Shown here one piece after another: positions 23,801-38,800 of a stretch of DNA of 64,000 nt. Each line of letters opens with the position of its first letter. The stretch's first letter is position 1. Source of the DNA: Cladorhizidae sp. MBARI D1340-BT2 (lineage: Eukaryota > Porifera > Demospongiae > Poecilosclerida > Cladorhizidae); the NCBI GenBank assembly GCA_028752905.1, contig JAQNBH010000003.1, positions 2,437,609-2,501,608 of the forward strand, read 5' to 3'. Position numbers and translations under genes: made by a program. The notes beneath the pieces were generated by a model. It had not been told where the DNA came from, did no database searches, and worked only from the letters and a program-made list of their open reading frames with translations.

Positions 23801-26800
23801 TTACTGTAGAAGAGCACCGTAGCAGGACACATACGGTACGTTCTGCTGTAGAAGAGCACCGTAGCAGGACACATAGGATACCTCCTACTATAGAAGAGCA
23901 CTGTAGCAGGACACATAGGGTACGTCCTGCTGTAGGTGTAGCCAGTCTGGCCTATGTAGAAACTGCTCGTGTTTGAAGTCAAGTAGAACTGGCCAGGGTT
24001 GTCCTCCTCAACGACTTGAGAACAGTCCCAACATTGCTGAGCTTCAACTGGCAAGATCAGCACCTCCTACCATCTGGACAGGTATCTCATCCACTCCCAA
24101 CATTGACACCTCCCCATCCTTCTTGATCTATTGCTCACAAATGAGGTCCACCCCCTGAACCCAGATACCTCCTGGCTACTACCTGACAGCCCTTTATGGG
24201 CTCCTTGATCAATTCAGTGATTCAACTTGGGTGGTAAATTGGAGGCCCAGTACTGCAATAGGATCTCCTGGGAATACATGGAACTATGCCGGAATCGATA
24301 TCCCTAGGCCTAGAATACCCATAGCCTCAACCCTGGTTCCAGAACACACTAAGGCTGGTTCACAACACGACGCTAGACGAGCGTTGTGTTGCGTGTAGTC
24401 AATTGACCTTTGACCCTCGAATCACACTCATCAAAAACAGACACTAGATTAGAAAAAAGTTCTAATCCAGCGTCTGAGACGCAGCGTCGGACCAATCAGA
24501 CAGAGCGTGTCGGCAGCGGCTCAGGTCAAAGGTTAATTGGCAACACGCAACGCTCGGCCAGCGTTGTGTTGTGAACCAGCCTTTAGTCTTAACCCTGGTC
24601 CTAGACCACACCTAGCCTTAACCCTGATCCAAAGAACACCCATAGCTGGTCCTAGAACACCCAAAGCCTCACGTGCATCAGCTATCCTTTCTTTTATACA
24701 GTAGCCAGTTCCCCTTAGCCAACACTAACATTAACTCTGGGTCCTAGAATAATACTAACATTAACTCTGGATCCTAGAATAATACTAACATTAACTCTGG
24801 GTCCTAGAATAATACTAACATTAACTCTGGGTCCTAGAATAATACTAACATTAAAACTCTGGGTCCTAGAATAATACTAACATTAACTCTGGATCCTAGA
24901 ATAATACTAACATTAACTCTGGGTCCTAGAATAATACTAACATTAACTCTGGATCCTAGAATAATACTAACATTAACTCTGGGTCCTAGAATAATACTAA
25001 CATTAACTCTGGGTCCTAGAATAATACTAACATTAACTCTTGGTCCTAGAATAATACTAACATTAACTCTGGATCCTAGAATAATACTAACATTAACTCT
25101 GGTCCTAGAATAATACTAACATTAACTCTGGTCCTAGAATAATACTAACATTAACTCTGGGTCCTAGAATAATACTAACATTAACTCTGGGTCCTGGAAT
25201 AATACTAACATTAACTCTGGGTCCTATAACAGTAACTCTGGGTCCTAGAATAATACTAACATTAACTCTGGGTCCTAGAATAATACTAACATTAACTCTG
25301 GGTCCTAGAATAATACTAACAGTAACTCTGGGTCCTAGAATAATACTAACACTAACTCTGGGTCCTAGAATAATACTAACATTAACTCTGGTCCTAGAAT
25401 AATATTAACATTAACTCTGGGTCCTAGAATAATACTAACATTAACTCTGGGTCCTACAATAATACTAACAGTAACTCTGGATCCTAGAATAATACTATCA
25501 TTAACTCTGGGTGCTAAAATAATACTAACATTAACTCTGGGTCCTAGAATAATACTAACATTAACTCTGGGTCCTAGAATAATACTAACATTAACTCTGG
25601 GTCCTAGAATAATACTAACATTAAAACTCTGGGTCCTAGAATAATACTAACATTAACTCTGGATCCTAGAATAATACTAACATTAACTCTGGGTCCTAGA
25701 ATAATACTAACATTAACTCTGGGTCCTAGAATAATACTAACATTAACTCTGGGTCCTAGAATAATACTAACATTAACTCTGGGTCCTAGAATAATACTAA
25801 CATTAACTCTGGGTCCTAGAATAATACTAACATTAACTCTGGGTCCTAGAATAATACTAACATTAACTCTGGATCCTAGAATAATACTAACATTAACTCT
25901 GGGTCCTAGAATAATACTAACATTAACTCTGGTCCTAGAATAATACTAACATTAACTCTGGGTCCTAGAATAATACTAACATTAACTCTGGGTCCTAGAA
26001 TAATACTAACATTAACTCTTGGTCCTAGAATAATACTAACATTAACTCTGGATCCTAGAATAACACTAACATTAACTCTGGTCCTAGAATAATACTAACA
26101 TTAACTCTGGGTCCTAGAATAATACTAACATTAACTCTGGGTCCTAGAATAATACTAACATTAACTCTGGGTCCTAGAATAATACTAACATTAACTCTGG
26201 ATCCTAGAATAATACTAACATTAACTCTGGGTCCTAGAATAATACTAACATTAACTCTGGGTCCTAGAATAATACTAACATTAACTCTGGGTCCTAGAAT
26301 AATACTAACATTAACTCTTGGTCCTAGAATAATACTAACATTAACTCTGGATCCTAGAATAATACTAACATTAACTCTGGTCCTAGAATAATACTAACAT
26401 TAACTCTGGTCCTAGAATAATACTAACATTAACTCTGGGTCCTAGAATAATACTAACATTAACTCTGGGTCCTGGAATAATACTAACATTAATTCTGGGT
26501 CCTATAACAGTAACTCTGGGTCCTAGAATAATACTAACATTAACTCTGGGTCCTAGAATAATACTAACATTAACTCTGGGTCCTAGAATAATACTAACAG
26601 TAACTCTGGGTCCTAGAATAATACTAACACTAACTCTGGGTCCTAGAATAATACTAACATTAACTCTGGTCCTAGAATAATATTAACATTAACTCTGGGT
26701 CCTAGAATAATACTAACATTAACTCTGGGTCCTACAATAATACTAACAGTAACTCTGGATCCTAGAATAATACTATCATTAACTCTGGGTGCTAAAATAA

Positions 26801-29800
26801 TACTAACATTAACTCTGGGTCCTAGAATAATACTAACATTAACTCTGGGTCCTAGAATAATACTAACATTAACTCTGGGTCCTAGAATAATACTAACATT
26901 AAAACTCTGGGTCCTAGAATAATACTAACATTAACTCTGGATCCTAGAATAATACTAACATTAACTCTGGGTCCTAGAATAATACTAACATTAACTCTGG
27001 GTCCTAGAATAATACTAACATTAACTCTGGGTCCTAGAATAATACTAACATTAACTCTGGGTCCTAGAATAATACTAACATTAACTCTGGGTCCTAGAAT
27101 AATACTAACATTAACTCTGGGTCCTAGAATAATACTAACATTAACTCTGGATCCTAGAATAATACTAACATTAACTCTGGTCCTAGAATAATACTAACAT
27201 TAACTCTGGTCCTAGAATAATACTAACATTAACTCTGGGTCCTAGAATAATACTAACATTAACTCTGGGTCCTGGAATAATACTAACATTAACTCTGGGT
27301 CCTATAACAGTAACTCTGGGTCCTAGAATAATACTAACATTAACTCTGGGTCCTAGAATAATACTAACATTAACTCTGGGTCCTAGAATAATACTAACAG
27401 TAACTCTGGGTCCTAGAATAATACTAACACTAACTCTGGGTCCTAGAATAATACTAACATTAACTCTGGTCCTAGAATAATATTAACATTAACTCTGGGT
27501 CCTAGAATAATACTAACATTAACTCTGGGTCCTACAATAATACTAACAGTAACTCTGGATCCTAGAATAATACTATCATTAACTCTGGGTGCTAAAATAA
27601 TACTAACATTAACTCTGGGTCCTAGAATAATACTAACATTAACTCTGGGTCCTAGAATAATACTAACATTAACTCTGGGTCCTAGAATAATACTAACATT
27701 AAAACTCTGGGTCCTAGAATAATACTAACATTAACTCTGGATCCTAGAATAATACTAACATTAACTCTGGGTCCTAGAATAATACTAACATTAACTCTGG
27801 GTCCTAGAATAATACTAACATTAACTCTGGGTCCTAGAATAATACTAACATTAACTCTGGGTCCTAGAATAATACTAACATTAACTCTGGGTCCTAGAAT
27901 AATACTAACATTAACTCTGGGTCCTAGAATAATACTAACATTAACTCTGGATCCTAGAATAATACTAACATTAACTCTGGGTCCTAGAATAATACTAACA
28001 TTAACTCTGGTCCTAGAATAATACTAACATTAACTCTGGGTCCTAGAATAATACTAACATTAACTCTGGGTCCTAGAATAATACTAACATTAACTCTTGG
28101 TCCTAGAATAATACTAACATTAACTCTGGATCCTAGAATAACACTAACATTAACTCTGGTCCTAGAATAATACTAACATTAACTCTGGGTCCTAGAATAA
28201 TACTAACATTAACTCTGGGTCCTAGAATAATACTAACATTAACTCTGGGTCCTAGAATAATACTAACATTAACTCTGGGTCCTGGAATAATACTAACATT
28301 AACTCTGGGTCCTATAACAGTAACTCTGGGTCCTAGAATATCCCTAACCTTCCTAGAATACACTAGCTCTATCCCTAGAATACTTACTCCTAAAGTTGAT
28401 CTTGTCCTAATGAATAGTCAGCTATCCTCACTAGGGGCAACCTAGATAGTCTAAAAATATCCTGGAAGTCCTATGCAACATTGGGACATCTTCGCATAAA
28501 TGATGCAAATGCCGAGAACTCGAGAACTTAACGTAATGTAACATGATATTATCCTGTGCAAGGAGTAGGTGTGAGTCTATTTGCAAGTAAAACACAATGG
28601 CTCGTAATCAACATCAAGGACATCACAAACAAGTGATGACATGTTAATTTTACTATACCTTAGCCAGATTGCGCCTGCTCTCACTACTGGCCGGTGTCAG
28701 GCTGGCACTGGAGGTACACTTGCTCACTTGCTCTGCGCTAGTGCGCTGCTTGGCCAGTGTTCTGTGGATATACACCATGATCTTTGACCCTGGGACCTCT
28801 TTGATGAGCGAGATGTGTTCCAGAAGCTATGAAATAATAACAGAGAATATAGACCACACAAGATGGTGGACCACACAAGATGGTATACCACACAAGATGG
28901 TGGACCGCACAAGATGGTGGACCACACAAGATAGGTGGACCACACAAGATGGTGGACCACACAAGATGGTGGACCACACAAGATGGTGGACCACACAAGA
29001 TGGTGGACCACACAAGATGGTATACCACACAAGATGGTGGACCACACAAGATGGTGGACCACACAAGATAGGTGGACCACACAAGATGGTGGACCACACA
29101 AGATGGTGGACCACACAAGATGGTGGACCACACAAGATGGTATATATACACAAGATAGGTGGACCACGCTAGATGGTGGACCACGCTAGATGGTGGACCA
29201 CGCTAGATGGTGGACCACGCTAGATGGTGGACCACGCTAGATGGTGGACCACGCTAGATGGTGGACCACGCTAGATGGTGGACCACGCTAGATGGTGGAC
29301 CACGCTAGATGGTGGACCACGCTAGATGGTGGACCACGCTAGATGGTGGACCACGCTAGATGGTGGACCACGCTAGATGGTGGACCACGCTAGATAGTGG
29401 GACCACGCTAGATGGTGGACCACGCTAGATGGTGGACCACGCTAGATGGTGGACCACGCTAGATGGTGGACCACGCTAGATGGTGGACCACGCTAGATGG
29501 TGGACCACGCTAGATGGTGGACCACGCTAGATGGTGGACCACGCTAGATGGTGGACCACGCTAGATGGTGGACCACGCTAGATGGTGGACCACACTAGAT
29601 GGTGGACCACACTAGATGGTGGATCACACAAGATAGGTGGACCACACAAGATGGTGGACCACACAAGATGGTGGACCACACAAGATGGTGGACCACATAA
29701 GAGAGGGGGACCACACAAGATGGTGGACCACACAAGAGAGGGGGAGATGGTGGACCACGCAAGATGGTGGACCACACAAGATGGTGGACCACACAAGAGA

Positions 29801-32800
29801 GGGGGAGATGGTGAACCACGCAAGATGGTGGACCACACAAGATGGTGGACCACACAAGAGAGGGGGACCACACAAGATGGTAGACCACACAAGATGGTTG
29901 ACCACACAAGAGAGGGGGACCACACAAGATGGTGGGAAAATAAATAAATAAATATAAACAAAAAACCTGACGTACAAATCACTTTCTAAAATACAACAGC
30001 AGCCAACAAGGCAACAATGACAGGTGAGTTTCTGCAGGAGCTTGGCAAACACCAGGCCACAGGGAGGAGAGCTCCACTCACACCACCTCCAGCCTCTGTT
30101 GGAAGCTCAGAGAGGCCACATTGCATCTGTATAGGAACTATTTCCTTTTGTGTGTCTTGTAGCAGTAAACATTACAACTCAAAATTCTATCATTATTATA
30201 GTTGTTGTCTTCATAATTGCTTACATATTTTAATTTGTGAAAAAATAACCAGTTAATACTTAATAAATCCAGTTAATCCAGTTAATAAACAAAAAAATAA
30301 AATAACAAATAAAATAATATATCACACACATTTATTATTACCTCTATACTACTACTGAAGGACCCAAGGACAAGTAACCTAGCAACAGCCCTCCCATCTC
30401 ACCACATCACATTTATTTAACTCCCATTCCCCAAGTTTACACACACACACACTACACTGCACCTTAATGCCCACAGTGTTAGTAACATGGTAAAGGATGG
30501 TCTTCACTGTCCTGAAGGGCTTGTCATTGTGGGAGGGACTAGGCCATGCCTCCAAGTAGCTCTGAATGAAAAGGTGAATCTCAAGCAGAAGTTTGTCAAG
30601 GTTGATGAGAGGGATGATTTGAGGGACCTGCTTCGTCAGCTTCCACAAACACTAAAGAATATATTGCAATGCACATAGTTTGTTGGTGTAAATAGTGTTC
30701 CACTTCTGTGTATTACACAAGCCACATATGCCCACTCTCCCACTCTCTTCAGTGTATTACACAAGCCACATATGCCCACTCTCCCACTGTCTTCTGTGTA
30801 TTACACAAGCCACATATGCCCACTCTCCCACTGTCTTCAGTGTATTACACAAGCCACATATGCCCACTCTCCCACTCTCTTCAGTGTATTACACAAGCCA
30901 CATATGCCCACTCTCCCACTGTCTTCTGTGTATTACACAAGCCACATATGCCCACTCTCCCACTGTCTTCTGTGTATTACACAAGCCACATATGCCCACT
31001 CTCCCACTGTCTTCTGTGTATTACACAGGCCACATATGCCCACTCTCCCACTGTCTTCAATGTATTACACAAGCCACATATGCCCACTCTCCCACTGTCT
31101 TCTGTGTATTACACAAGCCACATATGCCCACTCTCCCACTGTCTTCTGTGTATTACACAAGCCACATATGCCCACTCTCCCACTGTCTTCTGTGTATTAC
31201 ACAAGCCACATATGCCCACTCTCCCACTGTCTTCTGTGTATTACACAACAAGCCACATATGCCCACTCTCCCACTGTCTTCTGTGTATTACACAAGCCAC
31301 ATATGCCCACTCTCCCACTGTCTTCTGTGTATTACACAAGCCACATATGCCCACTCTCCCACTGTCTTCTGTGTATTACACAAGCCACATATGCCCACTC
31401 TCCCACTGTCTATTACACAAGCCACATATGCCCACTCTCCCACTGTCTTCTGTGTATTACACAAGCCACATATGCCCACTCTCCCACTGTCTTCTGTGTA
31501 TTACACAAGCTACACATACCCACTCTCCCACTGTGTTCAGTGTATTACACAGGCCACATATGCCCACTCTCCCACTGTCTTCTGTGTATTACACAAGCCA
31601 CATATGCCCATTCTCCCACTGTCTTCAGTGTATTACACAAGCCACATATGCCCACTCTCCCACTGTCTTCTGCGTATTACACAAGCCACATCACATATGC
31701 CCACTCTCCCACTGTCTTCTGTGTATTACACAAGCCACATATGCCCACTCTCCCACTGTCTTCTGTGTATTACATAAGCCACATATGCCCACTCTCCCAC
31801 TGTCTTCAGGGTATTACACAAGCCACATATGCCCACTCTCCCACTGTCTTCTGTGTATTACACAAGCCACATATGCCCACTCTCCCACTGTCTTCAGTGT
31901 ATTACACAAGCCACATATGCCCACTCTCCCACTGTCTTCTGTGTATTACATAAGCCACATATGCCCACTCTCCCACTGTCTTCAGGGTATTACACAAGCC
32001 ACATATGCCCACTCTCCCACTGTCTTCAGTGTATTACACAAGCCACATATGCCCACTCTCCCACTGTGTTCAGTATATTACACAAGCCACATATGCCCAC
32101 TCTCCCACTGTCTTCTGTGTATTACACAAGCCACATATGCCCACTCTCCCACTGTCTTCAGGGTATTACACAAGCCACATATGCCCACTCTCCCACTGTC
32201 TTCAGTGTATTACACAAGCCACATATGCCCACTCTCCCACTGTCTTCAGTGTATTACACAAGCCACATATGCCCACTCTCCCACTGTCTTCAGTGTATTA
32301 CACAAGCCACATATGCCCACTCTCCCACTGTCTTCTGTGTATTACACAAGCCACATATGCCCACTCTCCCACTGTCTTCTGTGTATTACACAAGCCACAT
32401 ATGCCCCACTCTCCCACTGTCTTCTGTGTATTACACAAGCCACATATGCCCACTCTCCCACTGTCTTCAGTGTATTACACAAGCCACATATGCCCACTCT
32501 CCCACTGTCTTCTGTGTATTACACAAGCCACATATGCCCACTCTCCCACTGTCTTCAGTATATTACACAAGCCACATATGCCCATTCTCCCACTGTCTTC
32601 TGTGTATTACACAAGCCACATATGCCCACTCTCCCACTGTCTTCTGTGTATTACACAAGCCACATATGCCCACTCTCCCACTGTCTTCTGTGTATTACAC
32701 AAGCCACATATGCCCACTCTCCCACTGTCTTCAGTGTATTACACAAGCCACATATGCCCACTCTCCCACTGTCTTCTGTGTATTACACAAGCCACATATG

Positions 32801-35800
32801 CCCACTCTCCCACTGTCTTCTGTGTATTACACAAGCCACATATGCCCACTCTCCCACTGTCTTCAGTGTATTACACAAGCCACATATGCCCACTCTCCCA
32901 CTGTCTTCAGTGTATTACACAAGCCACATATGCCCACTCTCCCACTGTCTTCTGTGTATTACACAAGCCACACATGCCTACTCTCCCACTGTGTTCAGTG
33001 TATTATACAGGCCACATATGCCCACTCTCCCACTGTGTTCAGTGTATTACACAGGCCACATATGCCCACTCTCCCACTGTCTTCTGCGTATTACACAAGC
33101 CACACATACCCACTCTCCCACTGTCTTCAGTGTATTACACAAGCCACATATGCCCACTCTCCCACTGTCTTCTGTGTATTACACAAGCCACATATGCCCA
33201 CTCTCCCACTGTCTTCAGTATATTACACAAGCCACATATGCCCACTCTCCCACTGTCTTCAGTATATTACACAAGCCACATATGCCCACTCTCCCACTGT
33301 CTTCAGTGTATTAATTACACAAGCCACATATGCCCACTCTCCCACTGTCTTCAGTGTATTACACAGGCCACATATGCCCACTCTCCCACTGTCTTCATTG
33401 TATTACACAAGCCACATATGCCCACTCTCCCACTGTCTTCAGTGTATTACACAAGCCACATATGCCCACTCTCCCACTGTCTTCTGTGTATTACACAAGC
33501 CACATATGCCCACTCTCCCACTGTCTTCAGTGTATTACACAAGCCACATATGCCCACTCTCCCACTGTCTTCTGTGTATTACACAAGCCACATATGCCCA
33601 CTCTCCCACTGTCTTCAGTGTATTACACAAGCCACATATGCCCACTCTCCCACTGTCTTCTGTGTATTACACAAGCCACATATGCCCACTCTCCCACTGT
33701 CTTCAGTGTATTACACAAGCCACATATGCCCACTCTCCCACTGTCTTCTGTGTATTACACAAGCCACATATGCCCACTCTCCCACTGTCTTCAGTGTATT
33801 ACACAAGCCACATATGCCCACTCCCCCACTGTCTTCAGTGTATTACACAAGCCACATATGCCCACTCTCCCACTGTCTTCAGTGTATTACACAGGCCACA
33901 TATGCCCACTCTCCCACTGTCTTCAGTGTATTACACAGGCCACATATGCCCACTCTCCCACTGTCTTCAGTGTATTACACAAGCCACATATGCCCACTCT
34001 CCCACTGTCTTCAGTGTATTACACAGGCCACATATGCCCACTGTCTTCAGTGTATTACACAGGCCACATATGCCCACTCTCCCACTGTCTTCAGTGTATT
34101 ACACAGGCCACATATGCCCACTCTCCCACTGTCTTCAGTGTATTACACAGGCCACATATGCCCACTCTCCCACTGTCTTCTGTGTATTAATTACACAAAC
34201 CACATATGCCCACTCTCCCACTGTCTTCAGTGTATTACACAAGCCACATATGCCCACTCTCCCACTGTCTTCAGTATATTACACAAGCCACATATGCCCA
34301 CTCTCCCACTGTCTTCTGTGTATTACACAAGCCACATATGCCCACTCTCCCACTGTCTTCTGTGTATTACACAAGCCACATATGCCCACTCTCCCACTGT
34401 CTTCTGTGTATTACACAAGCCACATATGCCCACTCTCCCACTGTCTTCTGTGTATTACACAAGCCACATATGCCCACTCTCCCACTGTCTTCAGTGTATT
34501 ACACAAGCCACATATGCCCACTCTCCCACTGTCTTCTGTGTATTACACAAGCCACATATGCCCACTCTCCCACTGTCTTCAGTGTATTACACAAAGCCAC
34601 ATATGCCCACTCTCCCACTGTCTTCAGTGTATTACACAAGCCACATATGCCCACTCTCCCACTGTCTTCTGTGTATTACACAAGCCACATATGCCCACTC
34701 TCCCACTGTCTTCAGTGTATTACACAGCCACATATGCCCACTCTCCCACTGTCTTCAGTGTATTACACAAGCCACATATGCCCACTCTCCCACTGTCTTC
34801 AGTGTATTACACAAGCCACATATGCCCACTCTCCCACTGTCTTCTGTGTATTACACAAGCCACATATGCCCACTCTCCCACTGTCTTCTGTGTATTACAC
34901 AAGCCACATATGCCCACTCTCCCACTGTCTTCTGTGTATTACACAAGCTACACTGACTCCATGCCTGATGGTAAGTATCTGACTCCATGCCTGATGGTAA
35001 GGCTTCCAAGAAATTCAATTCAGGATCCCCCCCCCCCCCCATGAATCTGCCTGTTAGCCAACATCTGCATGCCTCTAGAAAATATTGCGCTACTCAGTAT
35101 TTGTTCATCTCCACCTCATTATATCAACACACAAGAATACGTGCAAGAAGACCTCACGCACCTTCATGGTGAGTTCACTCAGCTTAGTGGCACTTCCATC
35201 ACTGCCGAGAGACGTGAGAAGCAGGTGGATCAGAGATCTGGACATATTCAACAAGAAGACAATTATGCACTTCACCCAACTACACCACAGAGTCGTCGTA
35301 TTGTCCGCTCTATCACCGAGACATGAGCCAATACTACAGATTGGAATGACATGGCATTCTGTAACAAGAAAGCATGCGTTGGCAACTTCTGCACTAGCCA
35401 CTTCCACTGACAGCGTCCGTGCGGCATTTTTCCACACACACTCCTGCACACATATCTAGAACTTTAAGTGTTCTCAATTATGATCACTGGTTGCCGTAGC
35501 AGCAAGAGCAAGGTTAGTTTACGGTCCTCGCACTGGTTGGTGTAAATAGCAAACAAACTAATCTAATCCAATGCACACACATTATATAACACATGCCCCT
35601 TACAATAATAGTCTATGATCTTGTGATATTCATATATATATATATATATATGCAGTGGAACAAGTCGCAAATTTGATAACTAATAAAGTTATTAGCTGAT
35701 GAAACAGACTCCATGTAGAATATAATCTTAACAAGCTAATAAGGCAGTTAAACTGTAACACTTATCTTTCTGTGTCTAGTAACCAGTCTTACTGGGCACG

Positions 35801-38800
35801 TGCTAAATAAAAGTTGCAATCATCCACATTATATATAATTTTACAATAACAGAGAGAGCTCATTGAGAAGGTACATGATTGGCGTATGCCTCACAGGAGA
35901 GTTAGAGCTCATTGAGAAGGTATGTGATTGACGTATGCCTCACAGGGGAGTTAGAGCTCATTGAGAAGGTATGTGATTGGCGTATGCCTCACAGGGGAGT
36001 TAGAGCTCATTGAGAAGGTATGTGATTGGTGTATGCCTCACAGGGGAGTTAGAGCTCATTGAGAAGGTATGTGATTGGCGTATGCCTCACAGGGGAGTTA
36101 GAGCTCATTGAGAAGGTATGTGATTGGCGTATACCTCACAGGGGAGTTGGAGCTCATTGAGAAGGTATGTGATTGGCGTATGCCTCACAGGGGAGTTAGA
36201 GCTCATTGAGAAGGTATGTGATTGGTGTATGCCTCACAGGGGAGTTAGAGCTCATTGAGAAGGTATGTGATTGACGTATGCCTCACAGGGGAGTTAGAGA
36301 TCATTGAGAAGGTATGTGATTGGCGTATGCCTCACGGGGGAGTTAGAGCTCATTGAGAAGGTATGTGATGAGAGGAGAGAGGCACATGCATGATGGGGAG
36401 GAGAGAGAGAGGCACATGCATGATGGGGAGGAGAGAGAGAGGCACATGCATGATGGGGAGGAGAGAGAGAGGCACATGCATGATGGGGAGAAGAGAGGCA
36501 CATGCGTGATGGGGAGGAGAGAGGCACATGCGTGATGGGGAGGAGAGAGGTACATGCATGATGGGGAGGAGAGAGGCACATGCGTGATGGGGAGGCACAT
36601 GCATGATGGGGAGGAGAGAGGCACATGCGTGATGGGGAGGAGAGAGGTACATGCGTGATGGGGAGGAGAGAGGCACATGCATGATGCGGAGGCATATGCG
36701 TGATGGGGAGGAGAGAGGCACATGCATGATGGGGAGGAGAGAGGTACATGCATGATGGGAAGGAGATAGGTACATGCATGATGGGGAGGAGAGAGGCACA
36801 TGCATGATGGGGAGGAGAGAGGCACATGCGTGATGGGGAGGAGAGAGGCACATGCGTGATGGGGAGGAGAGAGGCACATGCATGATGGGGAGGAGAGAGG
36901 CACATGCGTGATGGGGAGGAGAGAGGCACATGCATGATGGGGAGGAGAGAGGCACATGCGTGATGGGGAGGAGAGAGGCACATGCGTGATGGGGAGGAGA
37001 GAGGGACATGCATGATGGGGAGGAGAGCGGCACATGCATGATGGGGAGGAGAGAGGGGAGGCACATGCATGATGGGGAGGAGAGAGGCACATGCGTGATG
37101 GGGAGGAGAGAGGCACATGCGTGATGGGGAGGAGAGAGGCACATGCATGATGGGGAGGAGAGAGGCTCATGCGTGATGGGGAGGAGAGAGGTACATGCAT
37201 GATGGGGAGGAGAGAGGCACATGCATGATGGGGAGGAGAGAGGCACATGCATGATGGGGAGGAGAGAGGCACATGCGTGATGGGGAGGAGAGAGGCACAT
37301 GCGTGATGGGGAGGAGAGAGGCACATGCATGATGGGGAGGAGAGAGGTACATGCATGATGGGGAGGAGAGAGGCACATGCGTGATGGGGAGGAGAGAGGC
37401 ACATGCGTGATGGGGAGGCACATGCATGATGGGGAGGAGAGAGGTACATGCATGATGGGGAGGAGAGAGAGGCACATGCGTGATGGGGAGGAGAGAGGCA
37501 CATGCATGATGCGGAGGCACATGCATGATGGGGAGGAGAGAGGGGAGGCACATGCATGATGGGGAGGAGAGAGGGGAGGCACATGCATGATGCGGAGGCA
37601 CATGCGTGATGGGGGGAGAGAGGCACATGCATGATGCGGAGGCACATGCATGATGGGGAGGAGAGAGGTACATGCATGATGGAGAGGAGAGAGGCACATG
37701 CATGATGGGGAGGAGAGAGGGGAGGCACATGCATGATGCGGAGGCACATGCGTGATGGGGGGAGAGAGGCACATGCATGATGGGGAGGAGAGAGGCACAT
37801 GCGTGATGGGGAGGAGAGAGGCACATGCGTGATGGGGAGGAGAGAGGCACATGCGTGATGGGGAGGAGAGAGGCACATGCGTGATGGGGAGGAGAGAGGC
37901 ACATGCGTGATGGGGAGGAGAGAGGCACATGCATGATGGGGAGGAGAGGGCACATGCATGATGGGGAGGAGAGAGGCACATGCATGATGGGGAGGAGAGA
38001 GGCACATGCGTGATGGGGAGGAGAGAGGCACATGCATGATGGGGAGGAGAGAGGTACATGCGTGATGGGGAGGAGAGAGGAACATGCATGATGCGGAGGC
38101 ACATGCGTGATGGGGAGGAGAGAGGCACATGCATGATGGGGAAGAGAGAGGCACATGCATGATGGGGAAGAGAGAGGGACATGCATGATGGGGAGGAGAG
38201 AGGTACATGCGTGATGGGGAGGAGAGAGGCACATGCATGATGGGGAGGAGAGAGGCACATGCGTGATGGGGAGGAGAGAGGCACATGCGTGATGGGGAGG
38301 AGAGAGGCACATGCGTGATGGGGAGGAGAGAGGCACATGCATGATGGGGAGGAGAGAGGCACATGCATGATGGGGAGGAGAGAGGCACATGTATGATGGG
38401 GAGGAGAGAGGGACATGCATGATGGGGAGGAGAGAGGAGGCACATGTATGATGCGGAGGCACATGCATGATGGGGAGGAGAGAGGTACATGCGCATGAGG
38501 GCGTACAATAAATCTGGAATTAGAACCACATCAACTAAAATCAGCAGACAAAACTTGCTATTTCTAGCCAAGTCTCTGAGATAGCTTATGAATTCCCTCA
38601 CTATCATACTTGTAGCAAGATAATCTAGCTAGCTACACATTTAAAATTATGTGTTCAAAACCAATCATAACTGAAGTTAATTTTTTTAATTACTGGCTTC
38701 ATTGCTAGCTAGCGCTTGAAGTCATTCTACGAGACACTGCCTTAGACTCAGCTACACTCCATCTGTCCATGTTTCTTCAAGGGAAGGAGTGCCATAAAAG

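Noticed and set aside
28669..28860. Plus-strand frame [19 protein letters not shown]
   Set aside because: It is the antisense shadow of CKAP5 exon j, which matches the family on the minus strand.
30010..30120. Possible extra CKAP5 exon ([10 protein letters not shown] on the minus strand)
   Set aside because: No usable donor follows, and exons i and j already join in phase with a continuous family match (GIK + LLEHISL).
30695..35044. Open frames of 360-1,071 codons in the 44-bp array
   Set aside because: All are simple consequences of a stop-free repeat unit. They have no splice, start or family support and occur in every plus frame.
36294..38607. Minus-strand frames of 284-754 codons ([18 protein letters not shown] repeats)
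   Set aside because: Translation of the 26-bp purine-rich array. The same peptide appears in all three frames.
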